Assembly (NCBI RefSeq): GCF_000004075.3
Contig: NC_026659.2
Span: 23,268,272 to 23,332,271 of the forward strand
Source of the DNA: Cucumis sativus
Taxonomy: Eukaryota > Streptophyta > Magnoliopsida > Cucurbitales > Cucurbitaceae
Length of the DNA stretch: 64,000 nt
Direction: 5' to 3'
Shown: piece after piece, positions 50,395 through 61,640 of the stretch
Numbering within the stretch: position 1 is the first letter of the stretch
Layout: each line of letters opens with the position of its first letter
Program-made: the position numbers and the translations under genes
Notes under the pieces: model-generated
The model's database searches: none
The model's input: the letters and a program-made list of their open reading frames with translations, nothing else
Told to the model about the DNA's origin: nothing

Positions 50395-51149
50395 CTTCTT
50401 TTCTTTTCTTTTAAGTAAAAAGAATATTTATTACTATGAAATTATGAAATTTAGAAAAGGTGGAATGTTATTAGTCTCTTAAACAAAAAATGTCTACTGC
50501 CAACAAAATCCTTCAATTTCAAATATTAATGTATATAATAATAATATTAAATAAATAAAGAAAGAAGCATAATTAATTAAACATATAAAAGTTTATATAA
50601 ATTTAATTTGTGTATAGTAGAAGACAATGGACTCCAAATTTGTGGGGTTTACGATGAAAGAAATATTGAGATTTAAATTTATTTTTTTAAAAAAATTGAA
50701 TAAAGTAAATGAAAATCTTTAGATTTGATTTAGATTTGAAGAGTTGAACTTCTTTCTCTTTAAAATACATAATTTAAGATAAATATATTTTCTTCAACTA
50801 AATCTAACATTTTCTAATCCACTTACCACTTAAATTCCTACTTAGCTTTAGTTTTAGTTCTAACCCAACGTAATCCTCTCACATTTCTCTTCATTTTCTT
50901 CTACTATTTCCATTTCAATGGAATAAAGGAGAGCAGTTTACGTCTTTCAAAAAATAAGATCTTTCAAACCCAACTTCACATCTCTATGTTGAAGGCATCA
51001 GACATTTTAATACATATGGCAAACTTTGTAGTTTCTGATGTTGAACTACAACAAATTAACAAAACCGATCACAAAAGAAAGAACCCTCCAATGACCAATA
51101 CTACCATTAAAAAAAAAAGAAAGAACAAGAAGGTAAAATAGATTGAGTA
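50395..51149. other. AT-rich spacer between the second tRNA-Ser and the B3 pseudogene
   Basis: No gene or recognisable repeat was seen in these 750 bp. Confidence 0.6.
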
Positions 51150-51597
51150 TCCGTCCATTCCTGAGATGCCAATGACAATGAGAGAACGAATCGAGAAAAT
51201 GGGTGGCTATGAAATTAATCTGGTCATTCAAAAATAACTCACAAACACAGATTTAAACAAAAATGAAGGACGTTTGTATCTACCAAAAAAGAAACTTGCG
51301 TTTGAGTTTACAACTGAGGAGGAGTGGAATTTGGTAAGCCAACAAGAAAACAAGAACAAAAAAGGGATAAATGGAATGATAATGAATAATATCATTGAAG
51401 AGATTAGAAGCATTTGCTTGAACAAATGGAAGATTGGAAGTGGAAATGGAGAAGTGTACTGTTTGATTGACACAATGGAATGCATTTGTAGAAGAAATGG
51501 GATCGAAGAAAAGACAACATATTCAACTTTGGTGCTTTAGAAAAGATTATGAATTTGAGCCTCCTCCTCTTTGCTTTGCTATGGTTAGATTAAACTA
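51150..51597 (+). pseudogene. Broken B3-domain (DUF313-like) gene copy
   Basis: From ATG at about 51151 the plus strand encodes GGYEINLVIQK, then an in-frame TAA at 51235-51237 at the position where the intact copy has Gln (IQKQLT). The frame continues with LTNTDLNKNEGRL, a charged stretch, and KWKIGSGNGEVYCLI. One extra base near 51467 then shifts the frame: the B3 end (QWNAF...QLWCFRKDYE and a last strand CFAMVRLN) is read in the next frame up to a TAA near 51597. So two disabling changes, one nonsense and one frameshift, separate it from the copy at 49562-49993. The two copies are in opposite orientation. Confidence 0.75.
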
Positions 51598-53552
51598 AAT
51601 TAACAACTTCTTATTTTTTTTTTTTTGTAATTATGATTATTACTTTGACTTTGATATTTCTATTGATATGGAGTGCCTCTCTCATTTTCAATGAAAAGTG
51701 ATTACTATTATGATATTTGTATATGTATACTATTTAAAAATAGCTATAGAAAAAGAAGCTTTGATGATGTTTCATATCAAATCATTAAGTTAAAATTTCT
51801 CATTTTTTCCATTATAAGGAAACACAATTTATCGAGAAAATAATATTCATATAAAAATAAATTGAAAAAACTCATTTTTTATAAAAGATAAATAATAGAT
51901 TTTTTAAAAATAAAAACGTCACAAAATCTTTATAAAAAAAAGATCTCCAATTTCTTCTAGCACTTACATTAAAGTAGTATAATAGAATTTGAATCTTTTT
52001 ACCTATGAATCTACATTACGAACGGGAGAAACTTTTGAAATTTGCAATTTTTTTTTTCATATTACCTACAATAATTCAGCTTAAAATAAATTCTATACGT
52101 GTACATACAAAAATCATTTTAGTTAAAAAGGATTAAGGGTAAAACAAAATAAATTTTCAAAAAAGAAAACTTATAACAAAGTGCATCACAATAAACTATA
52201 CTATCTAGAAGTGAAAAAAAGAAAACTATTCATTTTTCTTTTTTTCCCTTTTGGTTGATTTGGTTGATGATTACCTAATTTGCATAAGAAATAATTTTTT
52301 AATTTAAAATCAACATGAAATCTATGAAACAAATATATAATTTTTTTGTTGAATTTTGTTAGATCTACCAATCAAACTCAAACTACCTTTATTTTTTCAA
52401 AACTAAAACAATTTTGTTTTTAAAAGATGTATTCAAATAATAATAATGAAGTATTAGAGTATAATTAATACGACTTTTGTTTTTAAAAGATGTATTCAAA
52501 TAATAATAATGAAGTATTAGAGAATAATTAATACGACATAGTCATTTTTAACTATGGTTAAAAAATAACCACATATTTTTATTGGACGAAATAAAAAAAT
52601 ACAAAATACTTCAAATCTTACTCGAATTACACACCTTTAAACATGTTTCCGAAAAAGAAAGCATTGAAAACATTCAATTAATTTCAACCATTTTGAAACT
52701 GTACAAAACACACTTTGTAAGACATTTTTTAGGAAAATTATTTAAACAAAACATACTTTGTAATACCTTTTATTTTTATAATTCTTTTAGAAATATATAC
52801 TATCGACGTCGACATTTCATTAATATTTTAGTAAATTGAAACCTCTAGCTTTTTATTATATCTTTATTAAAAAAAAAAAAATCTTCACCGATATGTGCAA
52901 ACTTTGGTAAAAAATTAACAGGTTGAATTTTTTGTCCTTCATCTCTAAGATTATCAAATCTAGCTGAGTTAGTATGATGTGATAACAATAGGTTTTGAAA
53001 TATGATCAGTATATGGCTCTTTTAGAAACTAAAAGTTCAAACAATTCTAAAAGAAAAATGTAATGAGATAATTAGTCCATATTAGTTTCTATTTTGTTCT
53101 CAATTTTACTGGAGATAAATTTAAGTGATGTGTTAGCTTATTTTTATTTTACGAGTATTTTTAACTTTGGAGATGTAAGGAGATCAAGGTTATGTTAGTT
53201 AGGGTAAATAAGTTCTACTATGATAATTTCAATTTTAATATAGAATTTAATTACTTATATTTTGTCATTATATGGTTAATTAAAAGTTTATTCATATGAA
53301 TTCTAAATGTAATATTATAACTTTAGTTTTAGTTATAGTTTTGGGAGAAAGAAATCCATAAGTACAACGTACAATTTTTGCTGTTAGATTAAAAGCTATA
53401 ACAAAAGTAATACATAATCATTATATATTATGCCTATCATGCTATTAAATTTCCATTTCATGAATTAATAAATATTTTAATTTGTTTAAAAAATGTATAA
53501 TATACTTTTATTATTGAGCTAGGAGATGACAACCTATCTATTTTGGAAATAT
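51598..53552. other. AT-rich spacer
   Basis: Apart from the 63-bp tandem duplication at 52412-52537, no gene, RNA or transposon was recognised. Confidence 0.6.
52412..52537. repeat. Tandem duplication, 63-bp unit, two copies
   Basis: The unit starting ttttgtttttaaaagatgta at 52412 is repeated exactly from 52475, with one visible mismatch (gagtataatt against gagaataatt). The near identity points to a recent event. Confidence 0.93.
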
Positions 53553-53555
53553 TGT

Positions 53556-54978
53556 TACTACAAGAAGATGAATCTTTTGACACACAAAATCGTAGGGAGA
53601 TATACGTCCGATGCATAAATGACCCTTAGGATCTAAGTCGGATGAATTGCTTTTAGTAAAGGATCTCCCGACGCACAACATGAGGTGTCAGGAGATCCTC
53701 AATTTTTTTTTAAAAAAATACTTTCGTCTATTGTTAAATGGAAGGTATATTGACAATACAGATCTAACCCATCTTTGTTTTTTTTGTTTTTTTTTTATTG
53801 TTAGTTCAAAAACATCATTCATCCTCGTTGTCCAAAAAGAAGAAAAAAAAACATCAACTTTGAGAAGATTAATAATTATAAATAAGAAAGCAACAAAATT
53901 AAATATCTTAAGAAACTTAAGCAAAGCTATGCATTCGGGACATTTAAGGGGTATGAAAAAATAGCTTCTTCCAACTGTGCGTAGCACAAAAGTCGAAACC
54001 AATGACATAAAAGTTTAAAACACCCTATAAGAATAATAAGACCTACATTCCAATTTCCAACCCAACAATACAAGTAAATAACCCATGTTTTTAAGCAAAA
54101 GATGAAATCTTGTATCACATGTAGAAAAAATCAGCTAAATGAAATCAAAATCATCTCAAAAGAAAATAAGTTATCGAGTGCGAGAGTCGATGTCTTAATT
54201 CTTAGGGAGCGTTTGACCCTCAGATTATGAAGGAGTTGAGTGAGCTATTTTAGTCCACTCCATATTTCTCTCAAAGATTATCATAATTCTAGGATTATGA
54301 CTATTATACTTTTTCCCTTATTTCTCCTATTGGTGACTCCCCCTTTCACTATTCCTCACCCCCATTTCTCTTTTATCTCATTATTCCTCACTCCATTTCA
54401 CTATTCCTCACTTTTCCAAACATAAATTGTAATAACTCAAACTATAAGAGTCTGCACTCCAAACACAAACTATAATAATCACAAATTATAATAACTCACT
54501 TCATGTCCCAAATGCCCCCTTACGATGTGAATTTAGAACATTTGAGTGCCCAATGTTTGGATTGCTTGTGAAAAGAAAATTTGATCAGCTCATTAAAGCT
54601 TCGAAAATCCTATGAAGAGGCAAATGCTTTCAAACCAACCAAACAGAAAAATTAAAAGGAAGAAGAGAAGAAGATTAGGGTTAATAAAACTCAATATCTT
54701 TAAAATCCCTGGTGGCGGAACGACGGTGGTGTGGTGGTGGAGTGGTCATATTCCCTCTTCGCAATGTCTCTCAAATCCTTGGTGGTAGCTGTAACCTTGT
54801 TTTCAGATTCCTTTTTCGCATAGATTTATGAAATTTTAAAGGACAACTGCTGATGCAGTATCGTTGGCGTCGACATTTTTCTCAACAACTCCCTACACAT
54901 TAAGAGTACTCGAGAGTTGTTCCTATCTCCTGACGCCTACACAACCAGGCATCAGGAGATCCAGAATTTTTTGTAGTG
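53556..54978. mobile_element. Non-autonomous CACTA (En/Spm-like) element
   Basis: The left end reads tactacaagaagatgaat and the right end, in reverse complement, cactacaaaaaattctgg, both versions of the CACTACAAnAA terminus. The 3 bp outside each end are TGT (53553-53555 and 54979-54981), the 3-bp target duplication expected for CACTA. Subterminal repeats lie inside both ends: ggatctcccgacgc with gtgtcaggagatcc on the left, tctcctgacgcc with gcatcaggagatcc on the right. No transposase is encoded; the open frames inside have no domains. A second small element is nested at 54205-54519. Terminal identity is imperfect (left C is now T), so the element looks old. Confidence 0.62.
54205..54519. mobile_element. 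Tourist-like MITE (PIF/Harbinger type) nested in the CACTA element
   Basis: A 315-bp element whose left end is gggagcgtttg and right end, in reverse complement, gggggcatttg, matching at 9 of 11 positions. It is flanked on both sides by TTA (54202-54204 and 54520-54522), the target duplication of PIF/Harbinger elements. The inside is AT-rich with repeated 'aaactataata' words and no coding capacity. Confidence 0.62.
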
Positions 54979-54981
54979 TGT

Positions 54982-55353
54982 GTGATTAAGGTTATATATA
55001 TATATATATATATGAAGATTGTTGAATTTATTATTATCATCTATTATATGAAGCATACAATTTCATACAGAAAACTCTAAAATTCATCTCATTAAGTAGG
55101 GACATATAAATTAGGCATACAATTTCATACGGAAAACTCTAAAATTCATCTCATTAAGTAGGGACATATAAATTAGGGATACAGAGGCATCAAACCTTTT
55201 GATCATCTCATCACAATCTCTTTTAAGCATATAACACCTATTAAAAAAGATTTATAGAATTACAATATTAACACATAGTATATCTCACAAGCTAAAATTA
55301 TAAATATGATCATAATGCAAAACATTGCTTGGCCTCCAAAAGTTAGTACAAAC
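54982..55353. repeat. 3' flank of RDR1 with an (AT)n run and a 62-bp tandem duplication
   Basis: An AT dinucleotide run lies at about 54992-55013. From 55053 a 62-bp unit (gcatacaatttcatacagaa onward) is repeated at 55115-55176 with one visible mismatch. The rest is the downstream region of the minus-strand RDR1 gene. Confidence 0.85.
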
Positions 55354-58300
55354 TCACCCGTCAAAATTGTGGAATAATGATGACACTGGGTAAGAATTCT
55401 TCAATGTCATCTTATCTCTTTTGATTTGAATAAGTTTGTCAGCAACACACCATGGAAAACTCAAAAAATGATCTCTTTGCATACCTTCATTGTAACAACC
55501 CCAATAATCTGGGTGATATGTGACATAGTACCATGCGGATGCTTTTGCGTATTCGTCTTCAATGTCGTCGTATGTAAATTTACTTTCATTCTCATTGAAC
55601 CAAGACCTGACCTCCTTTCTTAGAGACTTCATAGCAAAGGTAATTTGTTCCAAGTCATTCCTTTTATCAAAAGACTTCGCCATCTTCAAGACATTTCCAC
55701 TAACTAATTCAGGTTCTGTTTTAATACCATAATAATCCATAAGGTTCCCCAATTTGAAGTCGTACTTAGTTTTGTAATCAAAAGCTTCTCTTAGATACTT
55801 TTCAAAACCATCTACTTCCATGTCTGGATCGTAGTACTTGGTAGCAACTTCCCTAGTGAAAATTTCAAAGGTGTTGACATCAGATGAAACATCTTTCACT
55901 CCTCTAAAAAGCTTCCCAAGAACACCATTTGATACATAAGTTGGTTTATTGGGCTTGTCCATGAAATCAGGATACTCGTGAACACGAAGGTTGCGTGGCA
56001 AGTTTGCTGGCACACCAGTCTTTGGGAAGTCAACAGCAATGGAGAACAATTTTGCAAGTTTAATACATTCAACACTCATTGCCTTCTTAGAGTTCTTATC
56101 TGCAAAGACAGTGTGGGCATTTGCAATGGCTCCAATACCATCATTCACCATGTAATTGGCAAAATATTCTTGAATTTCCTATATCAAAATAATCATATTT
56201 AATTAAAACTCATTGTAGAATAAAAAAATTCTTGTAAACTTTTAATCCGAAACAAATGCATGCATGTTATTATTTATACAAAAATAACAATCGATGAAGA
56301 TATTTGAAATAGTCATAGTACAACTTAAAAACACACCTCAATTGTGACATCATGATTCAATTGTATAGTTGGTGCAGGCTCGTAGTTCATAGGTTTGACT
56401 TGTTTGATGCAAGTTAGCTCCAAATCCCAACAAGCAAAGTACAAGTCACCATCCAAATCACTCCCAGAACACTCGTTTGGGTGAGGCCTAATATAATATA
56501 TTGAAATATTAGTTAAGGACAACTATTAAAAAAAATATTGCTACAAAAAATAGACTAGCTAATGGATATATGTACGTAACTTAATACAAATCTTTAAGAA
56601 ATGAGTTACATGCAAACATGAAATAAATGAACTTGCAACAAATATAGATATGTGATAAACACCCAATAGATAAGTAATTCCTACATAGTAAGCTTTCCTA
56701 CCTTTTTCCTTTCTGTGGGAAAACAACACAATCCACCATGTGATGTAGAGCTTTCACATCAACAGCATCGAGCACACGCACGTCCCCCGGATGTAAACAT
56801 GGATTTTTAGCAACAACTATTTTACCCTTAACTACAAAATTACCCTCGCTTGATCTTCGCGGGACAGAGCAATGAACAAACACTTGCCCATATTCTAGTG
56901 TTCGAGTTTCATCCAGGCAACCAATCATTGTCCTTCCCTCCGGAACAAATATCCTTGACTTGGTCTTTAAATCTAACAATTTATTTGCTCGAAATGTCCG
57001 CAACATCATATTTAGAAAAGGTTCTTCATTTGGCATGTAAAACGAAAGTAGTTCCTTCAAAATACTAGTCATTTCTCCAGGGGACATCAACTCCAACACT
57101 TCTAATGCCCTTGATGGATCTTCCAAAATAGAATCTAGTTGATCTATAGCCTCCTTTTGTTTTTTTACAAAAACATCGTCCCCAATTCCAAGAGTTGATA
57201 AAAGGTTTATCACCTGGCGATTAAGAAAACATGGTTGATACTTACTCCACGACAAAACATCAAGTTGTGTATCGAGTGACATATACTTCAACATACTATT
57301 TCGTAATGACAATTTCTTTTTTGACGTAGGGTCAATAGCTACAACACCTTTGTATCCAGCATATCGAATCTGAAAGGCAGATGGTGTATGATTGATCAAA
57401 CCACATTTTTCAGCAACTTTCTTAGCTAATGTTTTAGATATTTTTCCAATCCCATCAGAGAAGCAATATATAATGTTCTTCCTTTCAACTTCTACATCAG
57501 GAATAACTTCAATTTCATGTTCTTCAACACACAATGTTTTTCTAGATGAGCCAAAAGATTGACCAAGTCGAGCAGCATATTTTGCCACATTTCTTATATG
57601 ATGAAAGTCACCCATCCATTCTCTGATATCTGCTGCACTTAGCCCCTCCCTCGAAGCAAACATCCAAAAAGAATTTTCCCTTAATTGACTAGCCGAAAAA
57701 GCCAGAAACTCAAACTTTTTATTACCAATGACTATACCATTTTTTAACACAGATACTACTCTATCATATACTCTAGTTCTTTGACTATTTTCATGAGATG
57801 ATGAACGTGGAGCTAGATCAATGGAATGAAGTTTATCCAATTCCTCATCAACAAAAGATACACGAAGAAAATTATCTATATCACCAATAAAACGACGGAC
57901 TACTCTATTAGAAAGATTGGCCTCCGGACCACAGAAGTACACTTTCAACGGTGTAATTTGAACTCTATGCACATACACTAGGCCATCATCTAGAGAAATA
58001 TTAGATTTCCATGGAAGCTGATTAGAGGTGTAGTATGAAAGATATTGGTCTTTGAGCCACTTTTGTGGTTTATAACAACATTCCTTCAAATTAAACAGTT
58101 TTTCTAAGGCGTGGTCAATGTAGTCAGAATGAAATCTACTTGAATCAACAAGTCGAAAAAATTCATCATCTAGCGTCGGTCCAGAAAGATAACCATGTTG
58201 AAGGAGGGCATTGATTTTGAACAAAATTTTATAAGAGATATCAAAAGCTTGGGGTGGAGTAATGATAGGAACCAAATTTGAATTTGAAACGAGAGAAGAA

Positions 58301-59222
58301 CCTTTATGGAGAATGAATGGAGCATAGGTCACTTTGTAGCCAACCAATGTTTGGAAGAAAGGAGGAAGGTGATGTGAAGGAGAAAGTTGGAGGCATATAG
58401 TAAAGGATTGTCCAATGCAGGAAGATGGAGTGAAATCCACATCCCTAATCCAACGAAAACTAGTGGATTTGTTGGAATATAATGGTGAGGAGGAAGATGA
58501 TGGAGTTTTCCTGAAAATTCGTGGAGCACCCTGCAACTGCACACAATTTAAACAAAATTCAATATAATATAACAAACCTAATAACATTCACATTAACATG
58601 CATGGAGATCATATATATTTTGTTTTTTAGTTGAATTTAAGTAATGAAAAAAAAAAAGAAAGAAAGAAAGAAAGAAAGAAGAAACCTGAATGAGAAAAAA
58701 CTTGGAAGGTTCGTTGAGAGGGCAACGAAACTCAACACTCAAAATATTCTCAAAACAAAGCTCCATTTTGTACTCATCAACTTCATAACTCAAATAAAAC
58801 CATAATTTCCTAAATCCATTTCCAAATTCCACACTCCATTTCTCTCCTTCCCAAATCACTCTCATTTTCCCGTTCGAAATCATGCTTCCCAAGTGCCCCT
58901 TCACGTCTTCCATTCTCTCCATTTCGAGAACACCCTTGGTTTCATTCGCCACTACCGCCTTCTCCAATTCTCTGGCTTTCAAATATGAACTTTCGAACCA
59001 CAGTTTCCTCTCCTCCGTTGTCGACTTCGCCACTATGTACTCAGCTGCTAGTTTGCTCTTGAACAGGACAGTCACAGATGTGAACCGGGCTTTTTCGTCT
59101 TTGGGTTTCGAAATCCGCACCGTTGATACAGTTCCATCTCCAGTGTGATTCTCGAGAAATTCTTTCACCTCGTCGGCGGTCACCTGGGGCCGAAATCCGT
59201 AAATTTCGATCGTCTTTCCCAT
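55354..59222 (-). CDS. RDR1: RNA-dependent RNA polymerase 1
   Basis: Four exons on the minus strand: 59222-58686, 58536-56702, 56487-56337 and 56178-55354. Phases agree and the product is 1,115 residues, the normal length for plant RDR1. The enzyme copies single-stranded RNA into double-stranded RNA that Dicer-like proteins cut into secondary siRNAs; RDR1 is the class linked to salicylic-acid-induced antiviral silencing. An RRM-like N-terminal region (TIEIYGFRPQVTADEVKEFL, 1-110) is followed by the RdRP core, with YCFSDGIGKIS and FQIRYAGYKGVVAIDP near the middle. The catalytic DLDGD motif is intact at 801-805 (SGSDLDGDLYF). The C-terminal domain ends VSSLFHNFDG. Exon 2 could begin at either of two AG sites 6 nt apart. 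No disabling change was seen. Several cucurbits have more than one RDR1; which paralogue this is cannot be decided here. Confidence 0.97.
58646..58684. repeat. A run and (GAAA)n microsatellite in RDR1 intron 1
   Basis: A run of A followed by about six GAAA units lies directly inside the donor site of the 149-bp first intron, so in the transcript the intron begins with a CTTT-rich tract. Confidence 0.9.
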
Positions 59223-59258
59223 GTCGTTGTTTATTGTATTGTAGCAATTTGTTTTTCA

Positions 59259-59665
59259 GCTGCATGTTTTTGAAAGTAGATAATGGATATATGAATTTGT
59301 GTGATGTTAGGACGTCCATCAAAACTATATATGGAGAGCTCATATTTGGCAAGTGTAAAATTTTCATTCCATGTATCCATTTAAAAAAGATTTAATAAAG
59401 AAGTCTAGTATGAGAGAAAACTAAAACTAAAATTAGTGTGTGGGGAAATATGTTTTCAAATGTGTGTTGAATTTGATGAGTTGGATGACAATATAATTTT
59501 TGTTGGGTACAAAAACACAACAGAATACAACAATTCAAATAGAAAGCTGAGAGAAAGAGAAGGAACCTGAAGAATATTGGAAGCAGTGTGAAGCAAAAAG
59601 AAAAGTAATGATCAGTAAAAGGTGTGTGGGAAAATATGAAACCAAAAAATGTGGAATTTATAGAG
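59259..59665 (-). promoter_or_regulatory. Candidate RDR1 core promoter and leader intron
   Basis: On the minus strand a good TATA box (CTCTATAAATTCC) lies at about 59653-59665, some 435 bp upstream of the RDR1 ATG. A transcript starting 30 bp further would meet a donor (TTCAG|GTTCC, exon end 59567), and a TGCAG acceptor lies at 59262-59260 just before the ATG. An intron in the 5' leader would explain the long distance. This is inferred from sequence signals; no transcript data are available. Confidence 0.4.
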
Positions 59666-59739
59666 AATAAATTAAAGAAGCTATGAGGAGGAGACTATAC
59701 TTTTTACTCAAAGTCCTCACGACTCTCTTAGGTCATCTC

Positions 59740-60240
59740 AACTTCTAAACCAACTTTATGCCTTTCCTCCTCTTCACTAATCTCTTATTTATGACGTAGA
59801 ACATTCAGATTTATTTGTTTACTTTTATTACATAATTCAACAACTCACTTTTAATTTTATAATTAAAATTCTTTCCATTTTAACTCCAATTTTTAAATCA
59901 AACTTTTATTATTTAATAACTAAGAATTGAACCTCTTTTTCTCCCAATTATTCTTTCTAAATGGGTCCACACGTTTAAGATGGAAAAAAGGTTATAGTTT
60001 GTTTATTTTAATACTTTCAACCCATCCCATAGGAATGTGATTGGAAACTAACGTAAAACTTCTCTTACAATCATTATACTACTCCTACACTCTTTTTTTT
60101 CTCTTTACTTTCTATTCCAAAGTGATCGTATGGACTCGTTTGGAATGGTTCTTTTTCGATGTCATTTGTTAATTTCTCTTATGATTCTTTTTCGACGTCA
60201 TCGGTTAATTTCTCTTTCTTCAACTCATATACATATATTT
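59740..60240. repeat. RDR1 upstream block, copy 1
   Basis: Contains, in order, 'ctaatctcttatttatgac', 'ttacataattcaacaactca', 'aaatcaaacttttattatt', 'tttctaaatgggtcc' with 'cacacgttta', and 'taggaatgtgattggaaact' followed by 'tacaatcattata'. The same words in the same order recur at 61045-61640. Confidence 0.8.
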
Positions 60241-60480
60241 AGGTCTTGTTTGATAACTTTCACAATTTTTTTTTGTTTTTGAAAATTAAGTTTATTTTTT
60301 CCTTGTTTCTTATCAAGATTATTTATACATTTTTTTTAAGTATAATGATTGAATTCATAACTAAATACTAAAAACAAAAATACATTTTCAAAACTACTTT
60401 TTACTTTTTAAATTTTAGTTTGATTTTTAAACTATTTGTAAGAAGTAGATAACAATTAAGAGAAAGAAATTTGGAAGGGA
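60240..60480. mobile_element. Possible hAT-type MITE (tentative)
   Basis: Starts taggtcttgtttgataactt, an opening seen in many small plant hAT-like MITEs, and is followed by low-complexity A/T sequence with the Cs and Gs thinned out. The opposite end and an 8-bp target duplication were not confirmed. Confidence 0.3.
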
Positions 60481-61044
60481 AAGTAAAGTTTATAATCTTA
60501 ATTTCCAAAATTAAACAAAAAAGAAAGAAAGAAAGAAAAATAGTTATCCTAAACATATTACGTAGAAATGTGATTGGAAATTAAACAAAAACTCAGTGTA
60601 CGGGCATGGCCTCCCTTTCAAGACATTGGAGGCTTATTTATTATGTAAGAATATGATTTGAATTGGAAAATACAAAATAAAAATATTTGGGTAATTTACG
60701 TCAAAATAGCATACCTATGTGAATATGAAGGTGTGTTTCGGTTTGTCGAATTATCTTAGCTAAGATACTACTCTTTAAAGGATAATACAATAGATGTTTT
60801 TTGGATGCATCTGTTCAAGATATCTTTTCGTGTTGACATAATTTTGAATTGGTAAAGTGTATTGATTCTTTCAATGTCATATCAAACATGCAAAAGTAAA
60901 GAAAAATACTTGCATTTACCTATTAAAAATATTATTTCATGAAGTCGAAAGTTGAAATAAAAAAATATATTAATTGAATATACGTATGACATTAATCAAC
61001 TTCTAAACCAAGTTTAATTAAAAAAAAATACTTGCATTTACCTA

Positions 61045-61640
61045 CTAATCTCTTATTTATGACATAAATCAACTTCTAAACCAAGTTTATTTTTATACCA
61101 TTTTCTCTCCTCACTAATCTCACTCTTATTACAAATAATATATTAATCTTTATTTTTCTTATTACATAATTGAACAACTCACTTTTATAAATATTAAAAT
61201 TCTAATTTCCATGTTTAACTTAAATCAAACTTTTATTATTCTATAACTATAGTTTTTGTTACAAGATGTGAAAGATCAAATTTTTTACCTTAAAAATTGA
61301 AGACCGAAGACTGAGCTAAGCTCACCTTAACCTTAATTACCAACTAATATTTTTACGAAATTATTATAAGTTTCAAATTTAGCTTTTTAATTATTATAAG
61401 TTTCAAATTTAGCTTTTTTTTTTTTAACTTTTCCGCAGGAATTCAACCCTTGATTAGTAGTCTTTTCTCTCCAAATGTTTTCTAAATGGGTCCTTAATAG
61501 AGAGATAGAGAGAGGGCTCCACACGTTTACATATAGTTTCGTTTAATATTTTTAACACATTACATAGGAATGTGATTGGAAACTTACATAAAACATATCC
61601 TACAATCATTATATATATACTGCTCCGATCCTATACTCAT
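61045..61640. repeat. RDR1 upstream block, copy 2 (diverged)
   Basis: A second, same-orientation copy of the sequence at 59740-60100: 'ctaatctcttatttatgac', 'ttacataattgaacaactca', 'aaatcaaacttttattatt', 'tttctaaatgggtcc', 'cacacgttta' and 'taggaatgtgattggaaact' are all present in the same order, with insertions such as a GAGA run near 61500-61515. No RDR1 coding sequence accompanies it. Confidence 0.8.

Noticed and set aside
53647-54118. Overlapping short frames on both strands inside the CACTA element
   Set aside because: Low-complexity translations with no transposase motif; they are by-products of AT-rich internal sequence.
58882-59148. Plus-strand frame opposite RDR1 exon 1
   Set aside because: The minus strand carries the conserved RDR1 N-terminus in phase with later exons, so this is a shadow.
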